NCBI GenBank assembly: GCA_026008535.1
Contig: BRKX01000017.1
Location: 4,964,501-5,028,500, forward strand
Length of the DNA: 64,000 nucleotides
Source of the DNA: Perilla frutescens
Taxonomy: Eukaryota; Streptophyta; Magnoliopsida; Lamiales; Lamiaceae
Reading direction: 5' to 3'
Below the pieces are notes generated by a model. The model did no database searches. It saw only the letters and a program-made list of their open reading frames with translations, and had not been told where the DNA came from. Within the stretch, counting starts at the first letter, position 1, and each line of letters starts with the position of its first letter. Of this stretch, positions 46,703 to 59,360 are shown in pieces. A program made the position numbers and the translations under genes.

Positions 46703-47110
46703 GTTAGAGTCTCTTCACAAAATTTTCTTATAGCTGGTGGCACAGCGGGCGGTGGTGGTCTCTGAACTTCAAACGCGCGTAACTTTCGAACCGATTGGAG
46801 TTACGGGGCGCAAAGCATGTACACGCGAAGGTCTCGCCGAGCCGTACGACCTGGACAACAGGGCTCGCCCGTTGTGTGCACTAGCCGAGGTCAAAAAAGA
46901 GCTTAGAGTGCCGGTTTCGTGGCCCGCCGTGTTTCAACGGCCACTAATTCAGAGATTGTGGGTCCCACACTCGTAATCACGGCTCGCTGATGACGAAAGC
47001 TCTGTGTCGCGGTTTCAGTTACTCACAACGAGTAACATAAAGCGAAAAACCGAACAAATTGCAAAAAAAAAAGAACAAATTATCCGAAAAGATGAGTCTG
47101 AACTACAAAA

Positions 47111-47229
47111 GGGGTGCAACACGAGGACTTCCCAGGGGGTCACCCATCCTAGTACTACTCTCGCCCAAGCACGCTTAACTTCGGAGTTCTGATGGGATCC
47201 GGTGCATTAGTGCTGGTATGATCGCACCC
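47111..47229 (-). rRNA. 5S rRNA, copy 90 (consensus)
   Basis: Consensus gene and promoter. Confidence 0.97.
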
Positions 47230-47638
47230 GTTAGAGTCTCTTCACAAAATTTTCTTATAGCTGGTGGCACAGCGGGCGGTGGTGGTCTCTGAACTTCAAA
47301 CGCGCGTAACTTTCGAACCGATTGGAGTTACGGGGCGCACAGCATGTACACGCGAAGGTCTCGCCGAGCCGTACGACCTGGACAACAGGGCTCGCCCGTT
47401 GTGTGCACTAGCCGAGGTCAAAAAAGAGCTTAGAGTGCCGGTTTCGTGGCCCGCCGTGTTTCAACGGCCACTAATTCAGAGATTGTGGGTCCCACACTCG
47501 TAATCACGGCTCGCTGATGACGAAAGCTCTGTGTCGCGGTTTCAGTTACTCACAACGAGTAACATAAAGTTAAAAACCGAACAAATTGCAAAAAAAAAAA
47601 GAACAAATTATCCGAAAAGATGAGTCTGAACTACAAAA

Positions 47639-47757
47639 GGGGTGCAACACGAGGACTTCCCAGGGGGTCACCCATCCTAGTACCACTCTCGCCCAAGCAC
47701 GCTTAACTTCGGAGTTCTGATGGGATCCGGTGCATTAGTGCTGGTATGATCGCACCC
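47639..47757 (-). rRNA. 5S rRNA, copy 91 (A74G)
   Basis: A74G, first of five (91-93, 96, 97); private A-10C upstream; private AAGTTAAAA to its left. Confidence 0.96.
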
Positions 47758-48166
47758 GTTAGAGTCGCTTCACAAAATTTTCTTATAGCTGGTGGCACAG
47801 CGGGCGGTGGTGGTCTCTGAACTTCAAACGCGCGTAACTTTCGAACCGATTGGAGTTACGGGGCGCACAGCATGTACACGCGAAGGTCTCGCCGAGCCGT
47901 ACGACCTGGACAACAGGGCTCGCCCGTTGTGTGCACTAGCCGAGGTCAAAAAAGAGCTTAGAGTGCCGGTTTCGTGGCCCGCCGTGTTTCAACGGCCACT
48001 AATTCAGAGATTGTGGGTCCCACACTCGTAATCACGGCTCGCTGATGACGAAAGCTCTGTGTCGCGGTTTCAGTTACTCACAACGAGTAACATAAAGCGA
48101 AAAACCGAACAAATTGCAAAAAAAAAAAGAACAAATTATCCGAAAAGATGAGTCTGAACTACAAAA

Positions 48167-48285
48167 GGGGTGCAACACGAGGACTTCCCAGGGGGTCACC
48201 CATCCTAGTACCACTCTCGCCCAAGCACGCTTAACTTCGGAGTTCTGATGGGATCCGGTGCATTAGTGCTGGTATGATCGCACCC
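48167..48285 (-). rRNA. 5S rRNA, copy 92 (A74G)
   Basis: A74G; consensus promoter. Confidence 0.96.
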
Positions 48286-48694
48286 GTTAGAGTCTCTTCA
48301 CAAAATTTTCTTATAGCTGGTGGCACAGCGGGCGGTGGTGGTCTCTGAACTTCAAACGCGCGTAACTTTCGAACCGATTGGAGTTACGGGGCGCACAGCA
48401 TGTACACGCGAAGGTCTCGCCGAGCCGTACGACCTGGACAACAGGGCTCGCCCGTTGTGTGCACTAGCCGAGGTCAAAAAAGAGCTTAGAGTGCCGGTTT
48501 CGTGGCCCGCCGTGTTTCAACGGCCACTAATTCAGAGATTGTGGGTCCCACACTCGTAATCACGGCTCGCTGATGACGAAAGCTCTGTGTCGCGGTTTCA
48601 GTTACTCACAACGAGTAACATAAAGTGAAAAACCGAACAAATTGCAAAAAAAAAAAGAACAAATTATCCGAAAAGATGAGTCTGAACTACAAAA

Positions 48695-48813
48695 GGGGTG
48701 CAACACGAGGACTTCCCAGGGGGTCACCCATCCTAGTACCACTCTCGCCCAAGCACGCTTAACTTCGGAGTTCTGATGGGATCCGGTGCATTAGTGCTGG
48801 TATGATCGCACCC
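48695..48813 (-). rRNA. 5S rRNA, copy 93 (A74G)
   Basis: A74G; consensus promoter. Confidence 0.96.
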
Positions 48814-49221
48814 GTTAGAGTCTCTTCACAAAATTTTCTTATAGCTGGTGGCACAGCGGGCGGTGGTGGTCTCTGAACTTCAAACGCGCGTAACTTTCGA
48901 ACCGATTGGAGTTACGGGGCGCACAGCATGTACACGCGAAGGTCTCGCCGAGCCGTACGACCTGGACAACAGGGCTCGCCCGTTGTGTGCACTAGCCGAG
49001 GTCAAAAAAGAGCTTAGAGTGCCGGTTTCGTGGCCCGCCGTGTTTCAACGGCCACTAATTCAGAGATTGTGGGTCCCACACTCGTAATCACGGCTCGCTG
49101 ATGACGAAAGCTCTGTGTCGCGGTTTCAGTTACTCACAACGAGTAACATAAAGCGAAAAACCGAACAAATTGCAAAAAAAAAAGAACAAATTATCCGAAA
49201 AGATGAGTCTGAACTACAAAA

Positions 49222-49340
49222 GGGGTGCAACACGAGGACTTCCCAGGGGGTCACCCATCCTAGTACTACTCTCGCCCAAGCACGCTTAACTTCGGAGTTC
49301 TGCTGGGATCCGGTGCATTAGTGCTGGTATGATCGCACCC
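49222..49340 (-). rRNA. 5S rRNA, copy 94 (T38G)
   Basis: Private T38G; private CTCACCGAG in the spacer. Confidence 0.96.
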
Positions 49341-49748
49341 GTTAGAGTCTCTTCACAAAATTTTCTTATAGCTGGTGGCACAGCGGGCGGTGGTGGTCTC
49401 TGAACTTCAAACGCGCGTAACTTTCGAACCGATTGGAGTTACGGGGCGCACAGCATGTACACGCGAAGGTCTCACCGAGCCGTACGACCTGGACAACAGG
49501 GCTCGCCCGTTGTGTGCACTAGCCGAGGTCAAAAAAGAGCTTAGAGTGCCGGTTTCGTGGCCCGCCGTGTTTCAACGGCCACTAATTCAGAGATTGTGGG
49601 TCCCACACTCGTAATCACGGCTCGCTGATGACGAAAGCTCTGTGTCGCGGTTTCAGTTACTCACAACGAGTAACATAAAGCGAAAAACTGAACAAATTGC
49701 AAAAAAAAAAGAACAAATTATCCGAAAAGATGAGTCTGAACTACAAAA

Positions 49749-49867
49749 GGGGTGCAACACGAGGACTTCCCAGGTGGTCACCCATGCTAGTACTACTCTC
49801 GCCCAAGCACGCTTAACTTCGGAGTTCTGATGGGATCCGGTGCATTAGTGCTGGTATGATCGCACCC
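49749..49867 (-). rRNA. 5S rRNA, copy 95 (G82C, C93A)
   Basis: Two C-box changes: private G82C, and C93A shared with copies 89 and 99. The strongest candidate in the window for loss of TFIIIA binding; possibly a pseudogene. Confidence 0.93.
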
Positions 49868-50275
49868 GTTAGAGTCTCTTCACAAAATTTTCTTATAGCT
49901 GGTGGCACAGCGGGCGGTGGTGGTCTCTGAACTTCAAACGCGCGTAACTTTCGAACCGATTGGAGTTACGGGGCGCACAGCATGTACACGCGAAGGTCTC
50001 GCCGAGCCGTACGACCTGGACAACAGGGCTCGCCCGTTGTGTGCACTAGCCGAGGTCAAAAAAGAGCTTAGAGTGCCGGTTTCGTGGCCCGCCGTGTTTC
50101 AACGGCCACTAATTCAGAGATTGTGGGTCCCACACTCGTAATCACGGCTCGCTGATGACGAAAGCTCTGTGTCGCGGTTTCAGTTACTCACAACGAGTAA
50201 CATAAAGCGAAAAACCGAACAAATTGCAAAAAAAAAAGAACAAATTATCCGAAAAGATGAGTCTGAACTACAAAA

Positions 50276-50394
50276 GGGGTGCAACACGAGGACTTCCCAG
50301 GGGGTCACCCATCCTAGTACCACTCTCGCCCAAGCACGCTTAACTTCGGAGTTCTGATGGGATCCGGTGCATTAGTGCTGGTATGATCGCACCC
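50276..50394 (-). rRNA. 5S rRNA, copy 96 (A74G)
   Basis: A74G; matches copy 92, four units to the left. Confidence 0.96.
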
Positions 50395-50803
50395 GTTAGA
50401 GTCTCTTCACAAAATTTTCTTATAGCTGGTGGCACAGCGGGCGGTGGTGGTCTCTGAACTTCAAACGCGCGTAACTTTCGAACCGATTGGAGTTACGGGG
50501 CGCACAGCATGTACACGCGAAGGTCTCGCCGAGCCGTACGACCTGGACAACAGGGCTCGCCCGTTGTGTGCACTAGCCGAGGTCAAAAAAGAGCTTAGAG
50601 TGCCGGTTTCGTGGCCCGCCGTGTTTCAACGGCCACTAATTCAGAGATTGTGGGTCCCACACTCGTAATCACGGCTCGCTGATGACGAAAGCTCTGTGTC
50701 GCGGTTTCAGTTACTCACAACGAGTAACATAAAGTGAAAAACCGAACAAATTGCAAAAAAAAAAAGAACAAATTATCCGAAAAGATGAGTCTGAACTACA
50801 AAA

Positions 50804-50922
50804 GGGGTGCAACACGAGGACTTCCCAGGGGGTCACCCATCCTAGTACCACTCTCGCCCAAGCACGCTTAACTTCGGAGTTCTGATGGGATCCGGTGCAT
50901 TAGTGCTGGTATGATCGCACCC
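50804..50922 (-). rRNA. 5S rRNA, copy 97 (A74G)
   Basis: A74G; matches copy 93, four units to the left. Confidence 0.96.
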
Positions 50923-51330
50923 GTTAGAGTCTCTTCACAAAATTTTCTTATAGCTGGTGGCACAGCGGGCGGTGGTGGTCTCTGAACTTCAAACGCGCGT
51001 AACTTTCGAACCGATTGGAGTTACGGGGCGCACAGCATGTACACGCGAAGGTCTCGCCGAGCCGTACGACCTGGACAACAGGGCTCGCCCGTTGTGTGCA
51101 CTAGCCGAGGTCAAAAAAGAGCTTAGAGTGCCGGTTTCGTGGCCCGCCGTGTTTCAACGGCCACTAATTCAGAGATTGTGGGTCCCACACTCGTAATCAC
51201 GGCTCGCTGATGACGAAAGCTCTGTGTCGCGGTTTCAGTTACTCACAACGAGTAACATAAAGCGAAAAACCGAACAAATTGCAAAAAAAAAAGAACAAAT
51301 TATCCGAAAAGATGAGTCTGAACTACAAAA

Positions 51331-51449
51331 GGGGTGCAACACGAGGACTTCCCAGGGGGTCACCCATCCTAGTACTACTCTCGCCCAAGCACGCTTAACT
51401 TCGGAGTTCTGATGGGATCCGGTGCATTAGTGCTGGTATGATCGCACCC
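51331..51449 (-). rRNA. 5S rRNA, copy 98 (consensus)
   Basis: Consensus gene and promoter. Confidence 0.97.
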
Positions 51450-51857
51450 GTTAGAGTCTCTTCACAAAATTTTCTTATAGCTGGTGGCACAGCGGGCGGT
51501 GGTGGTCTCTGAACTTCAAACGCGCGTAACTTTCGAACCGATTGGAGTTACGGGGCGCACAGCATGTACACGCGAAGGTCTCGCCGAGCCGTACGACCTG
51601 GACAACAGGGCTCGCCCGTTGTGTGCACTAGCCGAGGTCAAAAAAGAGCTTAGAGTGCCGGTTTCGTGGCCCGCCGTGTTTCAACGGCCACTAATTCAGA
51701 GATTGTGGGTCCCACACTCGTAATCACGGCTCGCTGATGACGAAAGCTCTGTGTCGCGGTTTCAGTTACTCACAACGAGTAACATAAAGTGAAAAACTGA
51801 ACAAATTGCAAAAAAAAAAGAACAAATTATCCGAAAAGATGAGTCTGAACTACAAAA

Positions 51858-51976
51858 GGGGTGCAACACGAGGACTTCCCAGGTGGTCACCCATCCTAGT
51901 ACTACTCTCGCCCAAGCACGCTTAACTTCGGAGTTCTGATGGGATCCGGTGCATTAGTGCTGGTATGATCGCACCC
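51858..51976 (-). rRNA. 5S rRNA, copy 99 (C93A)
   Basis: C93A in the C box with AACTGAAC and CGCAAAGC nearby, as copy 89. Last variant gene in the window. Confidence 0.95.
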
Positions 51977-52384
51977 GTTAGAGTCTCTTCACAAAATTTT
52001 CTTATAGCTGGTGGCACAGCGGGCGGTGGTGGTCTCTGAACTTCAAACGCGCGTAACTTTCGAACCGATTGGAGTTACGGGGCGCAAAGCATGTACACGC
52101 GAAGGTCTCGCCGAGCCGTACGACCTGGACAACAGGGCTCGCCCGTTGTGTGCACTAGCCGAGGTCAAAAAAGAGCTTAGAGTGCCGGTTTCGTGGCCCG
52201 CCGTGTTTCAACGGCCACTAATTCAGAGATTGTGGGTCCCACACTCGTAATCACGGCTCGCTGATGACGAAAGCTCTGTGTCGCGGTTTCAGTTACTCAC
52301 AACGAGTAACATAAAGCGAAAAACCGAACAAATTGCAAAAAAAAAAGAACAAATTATCCGAAAAGATGAGTCTGAACTACAAAA

Positions 52385-52503
52385 GGGGTGCAACACGAGG
52401 ACTTCCCAGGGGGTCACCCATCCTAGTACTACTCTCGCCCAAGCACGCTTAACTTCGGAGTTCTGATGGGATCCGGTGCATTAGTGCTGGTATGATCGCA
52501 CCC
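52385..52503 (-). rRNA. 5S rRNA, copy 100 (consensus)
   Basis: First of 22 consecutive identical consensus genes. Confidence 0.97.
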
Positions 52504-52911
52504 GTTAGAGTCTCTTCACAAAATTTTCTTATAGCTGGTGGCACAGCGGGCGGTGGTGGTCTCTGAACTTCAAACGCGCGTAACTTTCGAACCGATTGGA
52601 GTTACGGGGCGCACAGCATGTACACGCGAAGGTCTCGCCGAGCCGTACGACCTGGACAACAGGGCTCGCCCGTTGTGTGCACTAGCCGAGGTCAAAAAAG
52701 AGCTTAGAGTGCCGGTTTCGTGGCCCGCCGTGTTTCAACGGCCACTAATTCAGAGATTGTGGGTCCCACACTCGTAATCACGGCTCGCTGATGACGAAAG
52801 CTCTGTGTCGCGGTTTCAGTTACTCACAACGAGTAACATAAAGCGAAAAACCGAACAAATTGCAAAAAAAAAAGAACAAATTATCCGAAAAGATGAGTCT
52901 GAACTACAAAA

Positions 52912-53030
52912 GGGGTGCAACACGAGGACTTCCCAGGGGGTCACCCATCCTAGTACTACTCTCGCCCAAGCACGCTTAACTTCGGAGTTCTGATGGGATC
53001 CGGTGCATTAGTGCTGGTATGATCGCACCC
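52912..53030 (-). rRNA. 5S rRNA, copy 101 (consensus)
   Basis: Consensus; spacer left and right of AGCGA type with A10. Confidence 0.97.
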
Positions 53031-53438
53031 GTTAGAGTCTCTTCACAAAATTTTCTTATAGCTGGTGGCACAGCGGGCGGTGGTGGTCTCTGAACTTCAA
53101 ACGCGCGTAACTTTCGAACCGATTGGAGTTACGGGGCGCACAGCATGTACACGCGAAGGTCTCGCCGAGCCGTACGACCTGGACAACAGGGCTCGCCCGT
53201 TGTGTGCACTAGCCGAGGTCAAAAAAGAGCTTAGAGTGCCGGTTTCGTGGCCCGCCGTGTTTCAACGGCCACTAATTCAGAGATTGTGGGTCCCACACTC
53301 GTAATCACGGCTCGCTGATGACGAAAGCTCTGTGTCGCGGTTTCAGTTACTCACAACGAGTAACATAAAGCGAAAAACCGAACAAATTGCAAAAAAAAAA
53401 GAACAAATTATCCGAAAAGATGAGTCTGAACTACAAAA

Positions 53439-53557
53439 GGGGTGCAACACGAGGACTTCCCAGGGGGTCACCCATCCTAGTACTACTCTCGCCCAAGCAC
53501 GCTTAACTTCGGAGTTCTGATGGGATCCGGTGCATTAGTGCTGGTATGATCGCACCC
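53439..53557 (-). rRNA. 5S rRNA, copy 102 (consensus, C-5T)
   Basis: Consensus gene with private C-5T upstream. Confidence 0.97.
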
Positions 53558-53966
53558 GTTAAAGTCTCTTCACAAAATTTTCTTATAGCTGGTGGCACAG
53601 CGGGCGGTGGTGGTCTCTGAACTTCAAACGCGCGTAACTTTCGAACCGATTGGAGTTACGGGGCGCACAGCATGTACACGCGAAGGTCTCGCCGAGCCGT
53701 ACGACCTGGACAACAGGGCTCGCCCGTTGTGTGCACTAGCCGAGGTCAAAAAAGAGCTTAGAGTGCCGGTTTCGTGGCCCGCCGTGTTTCAACGGCCACT
53801 AATTCAGAGATTGTGGGTCCCACACTCGTAATCACGGCTCGCTGATGACGAAAGCTCTGTGTCGCGGTTTCAGTTACTCACAACGAGTAACATAAAGCGA
53901 AAAACCGAACAAATTGCAAAAAAAAAAAGAACAAATTATCCGAAAAGATGAGTCTGAACTACAAAA

Positions 53967-54085
53967 GGGGTGCAACACGAGGACTTCCCAGGGGGTCACC
54001 CATCCTAGTACTACTCTCGCCCAAGCACGCTTAACTTCGGAGTTCTGATGGGATCCGGTGCATTAGTGCTGGTATGATCGCACCC
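53967..54085 (-). rRNA. 5S rRNA, copy 103 (consensus)
   Basis: Consensus; left spacer AGCGA with A11. Confidence 0.97.
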
Positions 54086-54493
54086 GTTAGAGTCTCTTCA
54101 CAAAATTTTCTTATAGCTGGTGGCACAGCGGGCGGTGGTGGTCTCTGAACTTCAAACGCGCGTAACTTTCGAACCGATTGGAGTTACGGGGCGCACAGCA
54201 TGTACACGCGAAGGTCTCGCCGAGCCGTACGACCTGGACAACAGGGCTCGCCCGTTGTGTGCACTAGCCGAGGTCAAAAAAGAGCTTAGAGTGCCGGTTT
54301 CGTGGCCCGCCGTGTTTCAACGGCCACTAATTCAGAGATTGTGGGTCCCACACTCGTAATCACGGCTCGCTGATGACGAAAGCTCTGTGTCGCGGTTTCA
54401 GTTACTCACAACGAGTAACATAAAGCGAAAAACCGAACAAATTGCAAAAAAAAAAGAACAAATTATCCGAAAAGATGAGTCTGAACTACAAAA

Positions 54494-54612
54494 GGGGTGC
54501 AACACGAGGACTTCCCAGGGGGTCACCCATCCTAGTACTACTCTCGCCCAAGCACGCTTAACTTCGGAGTTCTGATGGGATCCGGTGCATTAGTGCTGGT
54601 ATGATCGCACCC
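54494..54612 (-). rRNA. 5S rRNA, copy 104 (consensus)
   Basis: Consensus; left spacer AGCGA with A10. Confidence 0.97.
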
Positions 54613-55021
54613 GTTAGAGTCTCTTCACAAAATTTTCTTATAGCTGGTGGCACAGCGGGCGGTGGTGGTCTCTGAACTTCAAACGCGCGTAACTTTCGAA
54701 CCGATTGGAGTTACGGGGCGCACAGCATGTACACGCGAAGGTCTCGCCGAGCCGTACGACCTGGACAACAGGGCTCGCCCGTTGTGTGCACTAGCCGAGG
54801 TCAAAAAAGAGCTTAGAGTGCCGGTTTCGTGGCCCGCCGTGTTTCAACGGCCACTAATTCAGAGATTGTGGGTCCCACACTCGTAATCACGGCTCGCTGA
54901 TGACGAAAGCTCTGTGTCGCGGTTTCAGTTACTCACAACGAGTAACATAAAGTGAAAAACCGAACAAATTGCAAAAAAAAAAAGAACAAATTATCCGAAA
55001 AGATGAGTCTGAACTACAAAA

Positions 55022-55140
55022 GGGGTGCAACACGAGGACTTCCCAGGGGGTCACCCATCCTAGTACTACTCTCGCCCAAGCACGCTTAACTTCGGAGTTC
55101 TGATGGGATCCGGTGCATTAGTGCTGGTATGATCGCACCC
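55022..55140 (-). rRNA. 5S rRNA, copy 105 (consensus)
   Basis: Consensus; left spacer AGTGA with A11. Confidence 0.97.
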
Positions 55141-55548
55141 GTTAGAGTCTCTTCACAAAATTTTCTTATAGCTGGTGGCACAGCGGGCGGTGGTGGTCTC
55201 TGAACTTCAAACGCGCGTAACTTTCGAACCGATTGGAGTTACGGGGCGCACAGCATGTACACGCGAAGGTCTCGCCGAGCCGTACGACCTGGACAACAGG
55301 GCTCGCCCGTTGTGTGCACTAGCCGAGGTCAAAAAAGAGCTTAGAGTGCCGGTTTCGTGGCCCGCCGTGTTTCAACGGCCACTAATTCAGAGATTGTGGG
55401 TCCCACACTCGTAATCACGGCTCGCTGATGACGAAAGCTCTGTGTCGCGGTTTCAGTTACTCACAACGAGTAACATAAAGCGAAAAACCGAACAAATTGC
55501 AAAAAAAAAAGAACAAATTATCCGAAAAGATGAGTCTGAACTACAAAA

Positions 55549-55667
55549 GGGGTGCAACACGAGGACTTCCCAGGGGGTCACCCATCCTAGTACTACTCTC
55601 GCCCAAGCACGCTTAACTTCGGAGTTCTGATGGGATCCGGTGCATTAGTGCTGGTATGATCGCACCC
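55549..55667 (-). rRNA. 5S rRNA, copy 106 (consensus)
   Basis: Consensus; left spacer AGCGA with A10. Confidence 0.97.
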
Positions 55668-56075
55668 GTTAGAGTCTCTTCACAAAATTTTCTTATAGCT
55701 GGTGGCACAGCGGGCGGTGGTGGTCTCTGAACTTCAAACGCGCGTAACTTTCGAACCGATTGGAGTTACGGGGCGCACAGCATGTACACGCGAAGGTCTC
55801 GCCGAGCCGTACGACCTGGACAACAGGGCTCGCCCGTTGTGTGCACTAGCCGAGGTCAAAAAAGAGCTTAGAGTGCCGGTTTCGTGGCCCGCCGTGTTTC
55901 AACGGCCACTAATTCAGAGATTGTGGGTCCCACACTCGTAATCACGGCTCGCTGATGACGAAAGCTCTGTGTCGCGGTTTCAGTTACTCACAACGAGTAA
56001 CATAAAGCGAAAAACCGAACAAATTGCAAAAAAAAAAGAACAAATTATCCGAAAAGATGAGTCTGAACTACAAAA

Positions 56076-56194
56076 GGGGTGCAACACGAGGACTTCCCAG
56101 GGGGTCACCCATCCTAGTACTACTCTCGCCCAAGCACGCTTAACTTCGGAGTTCTGATGGGATCCGGTGCATTAGTGCTGGTATGATCGCACCC
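56076..56194 (-). rRNA. 5S rRNA, copy 107 (consensus, C-5G)
   Basis: Consensus gene with private C-5G upstream. Confidence 0.97.
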
Positions 56195-56603
56195 GTTACA
56201 GTCTCTTCACAAAATTTTCTTATAGCTGGTGGCACAGCGGGCGGTGGTGGTCTCTGAACTTCAAACGCGCGTAACTTTCGAACCGATTGGAGTTACGGGG
56301 CGCACAGCATGTACACGCGAAGGTCTCGCCGAGCCGTACGACCTGGACAACAGGGCTCGCCCGTTGTGTGCACTAGCCGAGGTCAAAAAAGAGCTTAGAG
56401 TGCCGGTTTCGTGGCCCGCCGTGTTTCAACGGCCACTAATTCAGAGATTGTGGGTCCCACACTCGTAATCACGGCTCGCTGATGACGAAAGCTCTGTGTC
56501 GCGGTTTCAGTTACTCACAACGAGTAACATAAAGCGAAAAACCGAACAAATTGCAAAAAAAAAAAGAACAAATTATCCGAAAAGATGAGTCTGAACTACA
56601 AAA

Positions 56604-56722
56604 GGGGTGCAACACGAGGACTTCCCAGGGGGTCACCCATCCTAGTACTACTCTCGCCCAAGCACGCTTAACTTCGGAGTTCTGATGGGATCCGGTGCAT
56701 TAGTGCTGGTATGATCGCACCC
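56604..56722 (-). rRNA. 5S rRNA, copy 108 (consensus)
   Basis: Consensus; left spacer AGCGA with A11. Its upstream spacer begins the first 6-unit block. Confidence 0.97.
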
Positions 56723-57130
56723 GTTAGAGTCTCTTCACAAAATTTTCTTATAGCTGGTGGCACAGCGGGCGGTGGTGGTCTCTGAACTTCAAACGCGCGT
56801 AACTTTCGAACCGATTGGAGTTACGGGGCGCACAGCATGTACACGCGAAGGTCTCGCCGAGCCGTACGACCTGGACAACAGGGCTCGCCCGTTGTGTGCA
56901 CTAGCCGAGGTCAAAAAAGAGCTTAGAGTGCCGGTTTCGTGGCCCGCCGTGTTTCAACGGCCACTAATTCAGAGATTGTGGGTCCCACACTCGTAATCAC
57001 GGCTCGCTGATGACGAAAGCTCTGTGTCGCGGTTTCAGTTACTCACAACGAGTAACATAAAGCGAAAAACCGAACAAATTGCAAAAAAAAAAGAACAAAT
57101 TATCCGAAAAGATGAGTCTGAACTACAAAA

Positions 57131-57249
57131 GGGGTGCAACACGAGGACTTCCCAGGGGGTCACCCATCCTAGTACTACTCTCGCCCAAGCACGCTTAACT
57201 TCGGAGTTCTGATGGGATCCGGTGCATTAGTGCTGGTATGATCGCACCC
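57131..57249 (-). rRNA. 5S rRNA, copy 109 (consensus)
   Basis: Consensus; counterpart of copy 115. Confidence 0.97.
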
Positions 57250-57658
57250 GTTAGAGTCTCTTCACAAAATTTTCTTATAGCTGGTGGCACAGCGGGCGGT
57301 GGTGGTCTCTGAACTTCAAACGCGCGTAACTTTCGAACCGATTGGAGTTACGGGGCGCACAGCATGTACACGCGAAGGTCTCGCCGAGCCGTACGACCTG
57401 GACAACAGGGCTCGCCCGTTGTGTGCACTAGCCGAGGTCAAAAAAGAGCTTAGAGTGCCGGTTTCGTGGCCCGCCGTGTTTCAACGGCCACTAATTCAGA
57501 GATTGTGGGTCCCACACTCGTAATCACGGCTCGCTGATGACGAAAGCTCTGTGTCGCGGTTTCAGTTACTCACAACGAGTAACATAAAGTGAAAAACCGA
57601 ACAAATTGCAAAAAAAAAAAGAACAAATTATCCGAAAAGATGAGTCTGAACTACAAAA

Positions 57659-57777
57659 GGGGTGCAACACGAGGACTTCCCAGGGGGTCACCCATCCTAG
57701 TACTACTCTCGCCCAAGCACGCTTAACTTCGGAGTTCTGATGGGATCCGGTGCATTAGTGCTGGTATGATCGCACCC
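57659..57777 (-). rRNA. 5S rRNA, copy 110 (consensus)
   Basis: Consensus; counterpart of copy 116. Confidence 0.97.
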
Positions 57778-58185
57778 GTTAGAGTCTCTTCACAAAATTT
57801 TCTTATAGCTGGTGGCACAGCGGGCGGTGGTGGTCTCTGAACTTCAAACGCGCGTAACTTTCGAACCGATTGGAGTTACGGGGCGCACAGCATGTACACG
57901 CGAAGGTCTCGCCGAGCCGTACGACCTGGACAACAGGGCTCGCCCGTTGTGTGCACTAGCCGAGGTCAAAAAAGAGCTTAGAGTGCCGGTTTCGTGGCCC
58001 GCCGTGTTTCAACGGCCACTAATTCAGAGATTGTGGGTCCCACACTCGTAATCACGGCTCGCTGATGACGAAAGCTCTGTGTCGCGGTTTCAGTTACTCA
58101 CAACGAGTAACATAAAGCGAAAAACCGAACAAATTGCAAAAAAAAAAGAACAAATTATCCGAAAAGATGAGTCTGAACTACAAAA

Positions 58186-58304
58186 GGGGTGCAACACGAG
58201 GACTTCCCAGGGGGTCACCCATCCTAGTACTACTCTCGCCCAAGCACGCTTAACTTCGGAGTTCTGATGGGATCCGGTGCATTAGTGCTGGTATGATCGC
58301 ACCC
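58186..58304 (-). rRNA. 5S rRNA, copy 111 (consensus)
   Basis: Consensus; upstream spacer has a private GACAATAGG. Counterpart of copy 117. Confidence 0.97.
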
Positions 58305-58713
58305 GTTAGAGTCTCTTCACAAAATTTTCTTATAGCTGGTGGCACAGCGGGCGGTGGTGGTCTCTGAACTTCAAACGCGCGTAACTTTCGAACCGATTGG
58401 AGTTACGGGGCGCACAGCATGTACACGCGAAGGTCTCGCCGAGCCGTACGACCTGGACAATAGGGCTCGCCCGTTGTGTGCACTAGCCGAGGTCAAAAAA
58501 GAGCTTAGAGTGCCGGTTTCGTGGCCCGCCGTGTTTCAACGGCCACTAATTCAGAGATTGTGGGTCCCACACTCGTAATCACGGCTCGCTGATGACGAAA
58601 GCTCTGTGTCGCGGTTTCAGTTACTCACAACGAGTAACATAAAGCGAAAAACCGAACAAATTGCAAAAAAAAAAAGAACAAATTATCCGAAAAGATGAGT
58701 CTGAACTACAAAA

Positions 58714-58832
58714 GGGGTGCAACACGAGGACTTCCCAGGGGGTCACCCATCCTAGTACTACTCTCGCCCAAGCACGCTTAACTTCGGAGTTCTGATGGGA
58801 TCCGGTGCATTAGTGCTGGTATGATCGCACCC
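58714..58832 (-). rRNA. 5S rRNA, copy 112 (consensus)
   Basis: Consensus; counterpart of copy 118. Confidence 0.97.
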
Positions 58833-59241
58833 GTTAGAGTCTCTTCACAAAATTTTCTTATAGCTGGTGGCACAGCGGGCGGTGGTGGTCTCTGAACTTC
58901 AAACGCGCGTAACTTTCGAACCGATTGGAGTTACGGGGCGCACAGCATGTACACGCGAAGGTCTCGCCGAGCCGTACGACCTGGACAACAGGGCTCGCCC
59001 GTTGTGTGCACTAGCCGAGGTCAAAAAAGAGCTTAGAGTGCCGGTTTCGTGGCCCGCCGTGTTTCAACGGCCACTAATTCAGAGATTGTGGGTCCCACAC
59101 TCGTAATCACGGCTCGCTGATGACGAAAGCTCTGTGTCGCGGTTTCAGTTACTCACAACGAGTAACATAAAGTGAAAAACCGAACAAATTGCAAAAAAAA
59201 AAAGAACAAATTATCCGAAAAGATGAGTCTGAACTACAAAA

Positions 59242-59360
59242 GGGGTGCAACACGAGGACTTCCCAGGGGGTCACCCATCCTAGTACTACTCTCGCCCAAG
59301 CACGCTTAACTTCGGAGTTCTGATGGGATCCGGTGCATTAGTGCTGGTATGATCGCACCC
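59242..59360 (-). rRNA. 5S rRNA, copy 113 (consensus, C-5A and G-11A)
   Basis: Consensus gene; the C-5A/G-11A promoter links it to copy 119, 3,166 bp away. Confidence 0.97.

Noticed and set aside
49115..49321. A longer frame in the unit of copy 94 as a distinct gene
   Set aside because: It is the same antisense frame lengthened because T38G in the 5S gene removes the usual stop.
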